Assembly (NCBI GenBank): GCA_930989465.1
Contig: CAKNLX010000007.1
Coordinates: forward strand, 1 to 42,885
DNA from: an uncultured Lactobacillus sp.
GTDB taxonomy: Bacteria; Bacillota; Bacilli; Lactobacillales; Lactobacillaceae
Direction: 5' to 3'
Length of the DNA stretch: 42,885 bases
Shown here: piece by piece, positions 27,182 to 35,352 of the stretch
How the letters are laid out: each line of letters starts with the position of its first letter
How positions within the stretch are numbered: the stretch's first letter is position 1
The notes under the pieces: model-generated
Database searches by the model: none
Told to the model about the DNA's origin: nothing
What the model saw: only the letters and a program-made list of their open reading frames with translations
Position numbers and translations under genes: made by a program

Positions 27182-27187
27182 TAAAAG

Positions 27188-27652
27188 ATGCAATTTTTAT
27201 ATTTATTTATTTCATTATTTGTAGTTTTAGCAGATCAAGGATTAAAAAATTATATTGTAAGCAATTATACCGTTGGTGAAGTTCATCAGATTATTCCGGG
27301 AATTTTATCATTTAATTATTTACAAAATGATGGTGCAGCTTGGAATATTTTAACTGGTCAAATGTGGCTATTTTACGCTATCAGCGTTATTGCCATTGCA
27401 GTTTGTTTATATTTTTTGTTCAATAAAAAGTATAAAAATGCATTGTTTGACGTGGGATTAGCCTTAGTATTAGGTGGTATTATCGGTAATTTCATTGATC
27501 GACTTCATTTAAAGTATGTAGTTGATATGCTTCAACTTGATTTCATTAATTTTAACATCTTTAATATTGCTGATTCTGCTATTACCACTGGTGTGCTCAT
27601 TATATTTATTTACTTAATTTTCTTTGCAGATAAGGATGATAAAAATGCCTAA
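27188..27652 (+). CDS. lspA: lipoprotein signal peptidase (signal peptidase II)
   Basis: 154 aa integral membrane aspartyl protease that cleaves lipoprotein signal peptides after lipid attachment, for instance that of the lipoprotein at 38,596-39,204. Four membrane helices. The catalytic Asp pair is D113 (RLHLKYVVDMLQ) and D129 (FNIFNIADSAI), and the GNFIDR motif is intact. The 8-base overlap with rluD repeats the common lspA-rluD pairing of Firmicutes. The ribosome site before the ATG is weak, so it is probably translated by coupling from fhs. Confidence 0.96.
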   Translation: MQFLYLFISLFVVLADQGLKNYIVSNYTVGEVHQIIPGILSFNYLQNDGAAWNILTGQMWLFYAISVIAIAVCLYFLFNKKYKNALFDVGLALVLGGIIGNFIDRLHLKYVVDMLQLDFINFNIFNIADSAITTGVLIIFIYLIFFADKDDKNA

Positions 27653-28556
27653 AAAATATTTATTACAAGTTAAAGATGAGCACGGACGTTTAGATAAATT
27701 TATCTCAGAGCAAGTACCTGATTTGTCTAGAACTAGAGTAAAAGAATTAGTTAAAGAAAAAGAAATCCTAGTTAATCAAAAAGCAGAGAAAGTATCTTAT
27801 AAAATTCAAGCAGGCGACAAAATTGAAATTAATGTTCCAGCGGTAAAACCATTGGATATTGTTCCAGAAAATATTCCACTTGATATTGTTTATGAAGATG
27901 ACGATGTAATTGTAGTAAATAAACCACAGGGCATGGTGGTGCATCCCGCACCAGGACATCCTGATCATACTTTGGTGAATGCACTTCTTTATCACACAAA
28001 AGATTTGGCACAATCTCCCGAAGGTTTTAGACCTGGGATTGTACATCGAATTGATAAGGATACTTCAGGTTTGTTGATGATTGCTAAGAATGCTCAAGCA
28101 AGAGAATCACTTGAAGATCAGTTAGCTCATAAGACAAACAAAAGAATATATTGGGCCATTGTTCATGGTAATTTTAGTGAAGAAAATGGTGTCATTGATG
28201 CTCCAATTGGCCGCAATCCATATGATCGCAAGAAGATGGCAGTGGTAGAAAATGGTAAAAAAGCTATTACACATTTTAAGGTACTCAAACAATTCAAAGG
28301 CTATAGTTTAATTCAATGTCAACTCGAGACAGGACGAACTCATCAAATCAGAGTACATTTAGATTATATTGGACATGCAGTTGCGGGAGATCCATTATAT
28401 GGTCCACGCAAAACTTTAAAAGGGAACGGCCAGTTTTTGCATGCTAAAGTTTTAGGCTTTAAGCATCCCCGGACAGGAGAATGGCTAGAATTCACTGTTG
28501 AACCACCTAAGATATTTCAGGATATGTTAGCCCAATTAGAAAAAGCAAGTGAATAA
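27645..28556 (+). CDS. rluD: 23S rRNA pseudouridine synthase RluD-like
   Basis: 303 aa. An S4 RNA-binding domain (residues ~12-70, GRLDKFISEQVPDLSRTRVK) precedes the RluA-type catalytic domain with D137 in GIVHRIDKDTSGLLMIAKN. In Bacillus the equivalent is YlyB, next to lspA. Substrate (23S rRNA helix 69 uridines) is inferred from the family. The ATG at 27645 has AAGGATGAT just upstream and is better than 27624. carA starts 2 bases after the stop. Confidence 0.93.
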   Translation: MPKKYLLQVKDEHGRLDKFISEQVPDLSRTRVKELVKEKEILVNQKAEKVSYKIQAGDKIEINVPAVKPLDIVPENIPLDIVYEDDDVIVVNKPQGMVVHPAPGHPDHTLVNALLYHTKDLAQSPEGFRPGIVHRIDKDTSGLLMIAKNAQARESLEDQLAHKTNKRIYWAIVHGNFSEENGVIDAPIGRNPYDRKKMAVVENGKKAITHFKVLKQFKGYSLIQCQLETGRTHQIRVHLDYIGHAVAGDPLYGPRKTLKGNGQFLHAKVLGFKHPRTGEWLEFTVEPPKIFQDMLAQLEKASE

Positions 28557-28558
28557 AA

Positions 28559-29614
28559 ATGAAACGTTATTTGATATTAGAAGATGGCAGCTCTTTTGCT
28601 GGTGAAGGTATTGGCGCAAGTATTATTTCCACCGGAGAATTAGCAATTCAAACTACTAATTTTGGCTATCAAGAAGCATTAACTGATCCTACTAATGCTG
28701 GAAAAATTCTAGTTTTTACATCGCCAATGATCGGCAATAATGGGATCAATGCAATTGACTATGAAAGTATTGATCCTACTGTTAAGGGAATAATTGCTAA
28801 TGATATTGCTTTGAATATTTCTGATAGTGAAAATTTTGAAGATCTTAGTTCGTTTTTAAAAGAAAAAAAGATACCTGCTATTTTTAAGGTAGACACCCGT
28901 GCGCTTGTTCATCGTTTGATGGAAGAAGGAACTATTAAGGCCTCAATCATGGATACTAATGATGAACACGCTTTTGATCAAATTAAAGCATTAGTTCTGC
29001 CTAAAAATAAATCGGCAATGGTTTCAACTAAAAATGCTTATGCATCCCCAAATGTAGGTAAAACAGTTGCAGTTTTAGATTTAGGATTAAAGCACTCTAT
29101 GCTCAGAGCCTTGTCTCTTAGAAAAGTAAACACAACCGTTTTACCTTATAATGTTAGTCCGCTGAATGTTGAGAACTTACGTCCTGAAGGAATCATTATT
29201 TCAAATGGACCAGGTAAGCCGGAGGAAATAGTTGATAAAATTGCTCCGATTTTAGATCATTTTTATGGCAAATATCCAATCTTAGGAATTGGATTAGGTT
29301 TCTTAGTGTTAAGTGATTATTTAGACTTTGAATTGGTTCAGTTGCCTCAGGAATTCAATGGAATTAATTATCCAGTAATTGAGCAAAATACTAATGCAAT
29401 TTGGCAGACTTCAATGAATATTGATCAATTAGTATTACCTGATAGCGTAAAAATGAATATGAATCGTGAATATTTTGATCTTCATAGTGAATTGAATGCA
29501 GGATTTTGGAATATCAAAGACAAGATAGTAGCAACCGCTTTTAATCCAGAGGGAGCTCCAGGATCCCACGATGCAGATGAAATTTTCGATTATTTTTTAC
29601 AAATGATGGAGTAA
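28559..29614 (+). CDS. carA: carbamoyl-phosphate synthase small subunit, glutaminase-dead by residues
   Basis: 351 aa, full length. The N-terminal CPSase_sm_chain domain (residues 1-130, LEDGSSFAGEGIG, FGYQEALTDPTNAG) and the class I amidotransferase domain (~165-350, SNGPGKPEE) are both present. Normally it hydrolyses glutamine and passes ammonia to CarB. Here the nucleophile motif GxCLGHQ reads GIGLGFL (Gly245 in place of Cys) and the HPE motif reads NPE (Asn329 in place of His; Glu331 kept). Residues around the glutamine pocket are also changed (EFNGINYP). So no glutaminase activity is expected. Reading frame is clean, so this is not ordinary decay. carB starts 3 bases later. Confidence 0.88.
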   Translation: MKRYLILEDGSSFAGEGIGASIISTGELAIQTTNFGYQEALTDPTNAGKILVFTSPMIGNNGINAIDYESIDPTVKGIIANDIALNISDSENFEDLSSFLKEKKIPAIFKVDTRALVHRLMEEGTIKASIMDTNDEHAFDQIKALVLPKNKSAMVSTKNAYASPNVGKTVAVLDLGLKHSMLRALSLRKVNTTVLPYNVSPLNVENLRPEGIIISNGPGKPEEIVDKIAPILDHFYGKYPILGIGLGFLVLSDYLDFELVQLPQEFNGINYPVIEQNTNAIWQTSMNIDQLVLPDSVKMNMNREYFDLHSELNAGFWNIKDKIVATAFNPEGAPGSHDADEIFDYFLQMME

Positions 29615-29617
29615 ATT

Positions 29618-32600
29618 ATGCCGTTAGAAAATGATTTAGATAAAGTATTAATTATCGGATCAGGTCCTACTTTGATTGGTAGCGTAGCTGAGATGGACTT
29701 AATGGCTACAGAAGCTATTGATGCCTTAACCGAAGAAGGAATACAAGTTATATTGGTTAATCCTAATCCAGCAACTATCTCCACGGATAAAAAGTCCAAT
29801 GTTACCGTATATCTAGAGCCGATGACATTAGATTTTCTTAAGCGAATTTTACGTATGGAAGAACCAGATGCGATTATTACTGCGTATGGTTCAACTAATG
29901 GATTAAAAGTTGCTCATAAATTATTGCAAGATGGAATTTTAGAGCAAATGGGCATTCAGTTGCTAACTTTGAATTCTCGTCTCTTGCAGATGGGTAATCA
30001 GCAAAAAAGAACAGAGCTTTTAAATAAATTAGGAATTGATACTAGTGAGTCTTGGGAATTAAATCAAAATGCTCAAGACAATATGAATGGTGCTATGGAT
30101 AATTTACTTTCCAAAGTTACTTTTCCAGTATTAGTTACTAAGTATAATCGTTATGTTCATAATGAACATTTACGATTTAAGACTAAAGAAGCTTTAGTGA
30201 CCTATTTTAAAGAAGAAAGACAAACTGATAATTTTACATGGAAAAATTATCGATTAACGGAGGATCTTTCAGCTTGGGAAGAAGTTATTGTTGATGTAAT
30301 ACGTGATAAGGATGGCAATTTAGTATTTACTAACTTTGCTGGTTCGATAGAGCCAGTGGGAATAAATTCTGGTGATTCAGCTATAGTAATGCCGTCTTTA
30401 ACTTTAAATAATGATCATATTCAAGAATTGAGAGAATCAGTTAGACGAATTGTAGATAATTTGGAAATTGTTGGTTTTACTAGTTTTCATTTTGCTATTA
30501 AACATCATGGCACCCAAATTAAGTCAAAATTATTGACGATCCGTCCTCGTTTAACTCGTAGTTCTGTTTGGGCTCAACGAATTGGCATGTATGATGTGGG
30601 TTATGTAGTAAGTAAAGTAGCTATTGGCTATCGACTAAATGAAATAACCGATCCATTATCAGGATTAAATGCTTCTATTGAACCTACTTTAGATGCAATA
30701 GCGATTAAAATACCTTATTGGTCATTTACTGGTTCAGGTTATAACCATTATCAGTTGAATAATCGAATGCAAGCCAGTGGCGAAGCAATGGGCGTAGGAC
30801 GTAATTTTGAAACAGCGTTTTTGAAAGGTTTAGATGCAACTACTAATCTTGACTTGGGCTGGGCTGCTTTTGTAGAAGAGAGTCGGAAAACATATGAAGA
30901 AATAATTGAAGATCTTAAGCATCCCGATGAATTACATCTAATTAAATTACTAGCAGCTATTAAAGAAAATATTCCTTTTAGTGAATTACAAGAAATTACA
31001 GGCCTTCATCCAATTTATTATCAAAAGCTTCTTCATATTGTCACAATCATTAATAAACTAGTGCAAAATAAGGAGCATTTAACTTTAGATTTAGTAAGAG
31101 AAGCTAAAGATTACGGCTTTTTTAATCCATTACTTGCTAAGGTATTAAATATTTCTGTAGAGGAAGTACGATCATTAATTAGTAAATATAATTTAGAACC
31201 ATCATTTTTAAAGATAGACGGTTCGGCTGGAGTTTATCGGCCTAATGTGTGTGCTTACTATGGCGCATATGATGTTCAAAATGAAGCTAAAGATTTAGCG
31301 GCAGATAAAAAGATATTAATTTTAGGTATGTTGCCTTTACAAGTATCTGTGACTAGTGAATTTGACTATATGATTGCTCATGCAGCAAAGACTTTACATA
31401 ATAATGGCTATGTTACAGTTTTGCTTTCAAATAATGATGAATCTGTTTCTTCTAGATATAAGGATATCGATCGAGTATATTTTGAATCAATTACATTAGA
31501 AAATATTTTAACTATTGCTAAAAGAGAAAATATTAAAGATGTACTTTTACAATTTTCAGGTAAAAGAGTAAGTGCATTAAGTAAGCAATTGGAAGAAAAT
31601 GGTCTTCATATAATAGGTCAATGGGAGACTAAAGATCCTCGTGATATGATTACGGAATTATTAAATCATCCCCTGACCGATTTAAAACGAGTACCATCTC
31701 TGAAAACTACAAATCCTAATGCTGTATTTGAATTTGTTGATCAATATGATTTTCCAATTTTAATTGGGGGCATGAATAAAGAGAATAAATTAAAATCCGC
31801 TGTAGTTTATGATATTCCAGCAATTAAAAGATATTTAGCTGAAAATCAGGTAGATCAAATCACCGTGTCTCAGTTTATTGAAGGGAATAAGTATGAAGTA
31901 ACAGCTATTTCGGATGGTAAGAATGTCACTTTACCTGGTATTATTGAACATTTAGAGCAAACAGGTTCACATGCATCAGATTCAATAGCGGTTATTAAAC
32001 CTCAAAATTTATCATTAGAACAACAAAAAAAGATTGAACAACAATCGATTAAATTGATAAAAGTATTACAAACAAGAGGAATCTTTAACTTACATTATTT
32101 GTTGGTAAATGATGAATTATATTTATTACAAATTAAGCCATATGCAGGTCATAACGTAGCGTTTTTGTCTAAGTCTTTGAATAAAGATATTACTGCCTGC
32201 GCTACGGAAGTCTTGATAGGTCATAACCTTCAAGATTTGGGCTATCCCAATGGACTATGGCATACAAGTAACTTTATTCATATTAAAATGCCAGTATTTT
32301 CTTTCCTTAATTATAGTAGTGGCAATACATTTGATTCTAATATGAAATCATCTGGTTCAGTAATGGGGCGAGATACTCATTTAGCTAAGGCATTATACAA
32401 AGGATACGAAGCTAGTGATTTACACATCCCTAGTTATGGGACAATTTTTATTTCAGTTAGAGATGAAGATAAAAATCGAGTGACAGAATTGGCTCGTCGA
32501 TTTGATAGATTGGGCTTTAAGTTAATTGCAACCGAAGGAACTGCGAATATGTTTGCGGAAGCTGGGATTACTACAGGAGTTGTAGAAAAAGTCCATAATA

Positions 32601-32809
32601 ATCCTCGCAATTTACTAGAAAAAATCCGACAACATAAAATTGTAATGGTAGTAAATATTACTAATCTTTCTGATGCGGCTAGTGAAGATGCATTACGAAT
32701 AAGAGATGAGGCTTTGTATACTCATATTCCGGTATTTTCAAGTATTGAAACCGCTGAATTAATTTTAGATGTATTAGAATCACTAGCGTTAACTACACAA
32801 CCAATTTAA
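29618..32809 (+). CDS. carB: carbamoyl-phosphate synthase large subunit, ATP-grasp sites degenerate
   Basis: 1063 aa, normal length and domain order: ATP-grasp half 1 (~1-400), oligomerisation domain (~400-545), ATP-grasp half 2 (~550-930), MGS-like allosteric domain (~935-1063, TEGTANMFAEAGI kept). The catalytic parts are worn away. The loop RPSFTMGGSGGG is replaced by TKYNRYVHNEH (~174-184). The metal motif E-x-N-x-R is replaced by TIRPR (307-311). GGQTALN is replaced by GSTNGLK. In half 2 RPSYVLGGRAM is replaced by GGMNKENK (from 717), and E-V-N-P-R by QIKPY (838-842). The H in GSHASDS is kept. Synthesis of carbamoyl phosphate looks impossible; a sensory or structural role is open. Confidence 0.88.
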   Translation: MPLENDLDKVLIIGSGPTLIGSVAEMDLMATEAIDALTEEGIQVILVNPNPATISTDKKSNVTVYLEPMTLDFLKRILRMEEPDAIITAYGSTNGLKVAHKLLQDGILEQMGIQLLTLNSRLLQMGNQQKRTELLNKLGIDTSESWELNQNAQDNMNGAMDNLLSKVTFPVLVTKYNRYVHNEHLRFKTKEALVTYFKEERQTDNFTWKNYRLTEDLSAWEEVIVDVIRDKDGNLVFTNFAGSIEPVGINSGDSAIVMPSLTLNNDHIQELRESVRRIVDNLEIVGFTSFHFAIKHHGTQIKSKLLTIRPRLTRSSVWAQRIGMYDVGYVVSKVAIGYRLNEITDPLSGLNASIEPTLDAIAIKIPYWSFTGSGYNHYQLNNRMQASGEAMGVGRNFETAFLKGLDATTNLDLGWAAFVEESRKTYEEIIEDLKHPDELHLIKLLAAIKENIPFSELQEITGLHPIYYQKLLHIVTIINKLVQNKEHLTLDLVREAKDYGFFNPLLAKVLNISVEEVRSLISKYNLEPSFLKIDGSAGVYRPNVCAYYGAYDVQNEAKDLAADKKILILGMLPLQVSVTSEFDYMIAHAAKTLHNNGYVTVLLSNNDESVSSRYKDIDRVYFESITLENILTIAKRENIKDVLLQFSGKRVSALSKQLEENGLHIIGQWETKDPRDMITELLNHPLTDLKRVPSLKTTNPNAVFEFVDQYDFPILIGGMNKENKLKSAVVYDIPAIKRYLAENQVDQITVSQFIEGNKYEVTAISDGKNVTLPGIIEHLEQTGSHASDSIAVIKPQNLSLEQQKKIEQQSIKLIKVLQTRGIFNLHYLLVNDELYLLQIKPYAGHNVAFLSKSLNKDITACATEVLIGHNLQDLGYPNGLWHTSNFIHIKMPVFSFLNYSSGNTFDSNMKSSGSVMGRDTHLAKALYKGYEASDLHIPSYGTIFISVRDEDKNRVTELARRFDRLGFKLIATEGTANMFAEAGITTGVVEKVHNNPRNLLEKIRQHKIVMVVNITNLSDAASEDALRIRDEALYTHIPVFSSIETAELILDVLESLALTTQPI

Positions 32810-32810
32810 A

Positions 32811-32846
32811 ATAAAAAAGCTAAGTTTATTCAAATAACTTAGCTTT
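32811..32846 (-). terminator. rqcH terminator
   Basis: Stem AAAGCTAAGTT (32816-32826) with AACTTAGCTTT (32836-32846). On the - strand it is followed by a T run (complement of 32811-32818). It ends rqcH transcription. Confidence 0.75.
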
Positions 32847-32849
32847 CGC

Positions 32850-32882
32850 AATAAGCATGTTTAAGAGGCATGCTTATTTTTT
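32850..32882 (+). terminator. carB operon terminator
   Basis: Perfect 10-bp stem AATAAGCATG (32850-32859) with CATGCTTATT (32869-32878), then TTTT. It ends the fhs-carB operon and extends into the last codons of convergent rqcH. Confidence 0.8.
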
Positions 32883-34568
32883 ATTGACTTTCATTGCCAT
32901 AATTTCTTTCTCTACTGGAGTGACTTCAATAGAGTTTTGACCAGTATAAATTACAAATCCGGGTTTAGCACCATTAGGCTTTTTAACACGTTTGTCTTGT
33001 ACATAATCTACTTGAACATGGGCAGAGTCTTTGCCCTTAGAAAAGAATGCTGCGATTTCAGCTGCTTCTTTAATATCGTCTTCAGATGGTTGATCATCTC
33101 GTAAAATCACGTGAGATCCTGGCATATTTTTAACATGGAACCAGTAATCAGATTTGTTAGCCTTTTTTAAAGTTAACCAATCATTTTGATAATTGTTTTT
33201 ACCAACTAAAACATGTTTACCAGAAGAAAGTTTAAATTCATTCAGATTACGTTCTGTAATTTTATTTTTTCGTTTATTCTTCTTTTGTTTTCGAATATAT
33301 CCTTGATTGATTAACTCATCATTAATTTGATCAATATCCTGCGGATCCGCATTATCGATAGCAGTTTGAATAGAATCAAAATAGCGCAAATTTTCTTCGG
33401 CTATTTTGATTTGCTGATTAACATGTTTAATGGAATCGCGCAATTTTTTATATCGAGTAAAATATTTTTGAGCATTGCGTGCTGGTGAAAGGGCAGGGTC
33501 TAATTTTATTGCAATAGGTGCATTGTTTTCATAGTAGTTAGGCAGGGAAACTGTAGTCATTCCTGGCTTCACTTGATTTAAATTTGCGTTTAAAATTTCA
33601 CCCTTAATACGATATCCTTCTGAGTTTTCAGCAAGATTGAGTTGTTTCTTTAATTTCTTGATTTTCTTGCTTAGCTTTTTTTGCTCATTCTTAACCACGC
33701 GTTCTACTTGACTAGCGCGTTGTTTTACCCAATCACGATTAGCTTGATATTCATAAAATTCATCAAGTCCTTTGTTAAGGTCAGGATTAGAGCTTTCCTT
33801 TTCAAGATCTAGATGATAAGGCAAATAACAAAAGATTTTTCTCTTATTATTAGGAGTCTTTAAAACAAATGCGCGTGGATTGTCGAACTGATTGAAAAAC
33901 GTTTTAAAGGAAGAATAGCTGTATTCATCTTCTAAGTACCCCAATAGTTCACTTCGATCATCTTTATCTAAACCATCCATTTGCTTAGCTAAACTTTTAG
34001 CATCATTTTCATTGCTAAAGTGCTTAAATTCAGTTTCAGACAAAGTTAATCCATTTATTCCTGGCTTCAATGGAGGTAACTTATATTTTGCTTTTGGTAA
34101 TAAAATACGAGCTCTATTTTCATCAGGATTAATTCTCTTTAATAAGTCGATGATATGATTATCTTTTTGATTGTAGAGAATCACGTTACTGTGACGACCC
34201 ATTAATTCTACGGAAAGAACTAATTCGATTTCATCACCCAATTCATTGCGATTACTAAAATGGAAATTAGTAATTCGATCTAAACCTACTTGATCAATAG
34301 ATTGTAAAACAGAGCCCTCTAAGTATTTACGTAATACCATTACAAAAATAGGAGCTTTATCAGGGTTGTTAATTGTTTGTCCAGTTAAATACATCCTTGG
34401 ATATTGTGCATTAGCTGAAATTAAAAATTGGTAGTTTTTTCGATTTTTTCTAAAGATTAAAACTAAGTCTTGATCAAAGGGTTGGTAAATTTTTGATAAA
34501 CGACTTCCTACTAGAGTAGGGGTTAAATCTTGTAATAAACTATGGATAAATAATCCATCAAATGCCAT
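32874..34568 (-). CDS. rqcH: RqcH ribosome rescue factor (NFACT / FbpA)
   Basis: 564 aa. In Bacillus, RqcH binds stalled 50S subunits and adds C-terminal alanine tails that mark broken proteins for ClpXP; it is also known as fibronectin-binding protein FbpA. NFACT-N covers residues 1-~265 with the essential D97-R98 pair in QVGLDRITNF. A coiled-coil arm follows (~270-430, NEQKKLSKKIKKLKKQLN). The NFACT-R domain (~440-545) has SGKHVLVGKNNYQNDWLTL and the GSHVIL segment. No signal peptide. Start ATG with GAGGTGATG upstream. It converges on carB and diverges from the MarR-like gene. Confidence 0.95.
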   Translation of the reverse strand: MAFDGLFIHSLLQDLTPTLVGSRLSKIYQPFDQDLVLIFRKNRKNYQFLISANAQYPRMYLTGQTINNPDKAPIFVMVLRKYLEGSVLQSIDQVGLDRITNFHFSNRNELGDEIELVLSVELMGRHSNVILYNQKDNHIIDLLKRINPDENRARILLPKAKYKLPPLKPGINGLTLSETEFKHFSNENDAKSLAKQMDGLDKDDRSELLGYLEDEYSYSSFKTFFNQFDNPRAFVLKTPNNKRKIFCYLPYHLDLEKESSNPDLNKGLDEFYEYQANRDWVKQRASQVERVVKNEQKKLSKKIKKLKKQLNLAENSEGYRIKGEILNANLNQVKPGMTTVSLPNYYENNAPIAIKLDPALSPARNAQKYFTRYKKLRDSIKHVNQQIKIAEENLRYFDSIQTAIDNADPQDIDQINDELINQGYIRKQKKNKRKNKITERNLNEFKLSSGKHVLVGKNNYQNDWLTLKKANKSDYWFHVKNMPGSHVILRDDQPSEDDIKEAAEIAAFFSKGKDSAHVQVDYVQDKRVKKPNGAKPGFVIYTGQNSIEVTPVEKEIMAMKVNKK

Positions 34569-34595
34569 AATACATCACCTCAAAATACGTTTAAT

Positions 34596-34624
34596 ATTAT
34601 AACAATAAAATTCAATATTCTAAA
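34596..34624 (-). promoter_or_regulatory. rqcH promoter
   Basis: On the - strand: TTTAGA (complement of 34619-34624), 17-base spacer, then TATAAT (complement of 34596-34601) preceded by an extended TG. The transcript would begin about 20 bases before the ribosome site. Confidence 0.7.
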
Positions 34625-34751
34625 ATTATTAGAGTTATCAACTATAAGTTAAAAATAATACATATTAATAATTAGGTAAAACTAATATAAATACAAAATG
34701 ACATATTAAAGTTATAATTAACATTAGTATTAAAGTTTTAATATTTAATGT

Positions 34752-34780
34752 TTCACACAACACCATATATCTAATATAGT
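34752..34780 (+). promoter_or_regulatory. promoter and candidate operator of the MarR-like gene
   Basis: TTCACA at 34752-34757, 17-base spacer, TATAGT at 34775-34780. A perfect interrupted palindrome TATATCTAATATA (34766-34778) overlaps the -10, the usual place of a self-repression site in MarR genes. Promoter call is fair; operator is inference. Confidence 0.5.
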
Positions 34781-34862
34781 TTGGAAACGGTATTATCAAA
34801 TAGATTATTAAATGATAAAATACAGTTATAGTAATCTAATTTGGAGAAAAAGGACTTTGTAT

Positions 34863-35279
34863 ATGGATGTATTATTTTTTAGCACTATTGCAGATCAAAT
34901 AAAAAAAGAAATAAATCACAAGTGTGGCCTGAATATTTCACAAACTAGAATTTTGCTTTTTTTTGATGACACAAATAATAAAGCTTTAGCCATGGGAAAA
35001 TTAGCTAAAGCACTTAATATTTCTTTATCTACCTTAAGTCGTCAGCTTCAACAAAAAAAGACAAAGAGCCTTATAGAAATTATACGATCTGAAAAAGATT
35101 CAAGTAAGATTGTGAAATTAAGTTCAGAAGGTATAAAGAAAGCAGAAGAACTAAAGAATACACTTAGTAAAATTGAAAGTCTTCTTTTTATATCTTTGGA
35201 TTCTGATGCTTCTAGTCTGTTTGTTAAGCAACTTTACGAAATTGCACAAGCCTCTTCCTCATTAGACGACTTGCAATAG
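34863..35279 (+). CDS. MarR-like winged-helix transcription regulator
   Basis: 138 aa from ATG 34863 (GGAGAAAAAGGA lies upstream; the frame is open back to an ATG at 34812 with a poor site). The middle holds a winged helix: ISQTRILLFFDDTNNKA, then MGKLAKALNISLSTLSRQLQ as helix-turn-helix and a basic wing. Flanking helices would form the dimer. The order dimer helix-HTH-wing-helix fits MarR, though identity is weak and the wing RSEKDSSKIVKLSSEG is shorter than usual. Regulates itself and possibly the divergent or downstream genes; ligand unknown. Confidence 0.7.
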   Translation: MDVLFFSTIADQIKKEINHKCGLNISQTRILLFFDDTNNKALAMGKLAKALNISLSTLSRQLQQKKTKSLIEIIRSEKDSSKIVKLSSEGIKKAEELKNTLSKIESLLFISLDSDASSLFVKQLYEIAQASSSLDDLQ

Positions 35280-35299
35280 GTGTGTAATTAATGGTTTTA

Positions 35300-35308
35300 T
35301 GCTATAAT
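35300..35308 (+). promoter_or_regulatory. extended -10 promoter of degV gene
   Basis: TG at 35300-35301 then TATAAT at 35303-35308, 45 bases before the TTG start of the DegV protein. No convincing -35. Confidence 0.65.
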
Positions 35309-35352
35309 TCTTCTGTATTATATAATTAAAGAAATTGAGAAGGGGAAATAAA

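Noticed and set aside
28559-32809. carAB as ordinary pseudogenes
   Set aside because: Both frames are full length without stops or frameshifts, gene spacing is tight, and non-catalytic domains remain well formed, which is unlike random decay.
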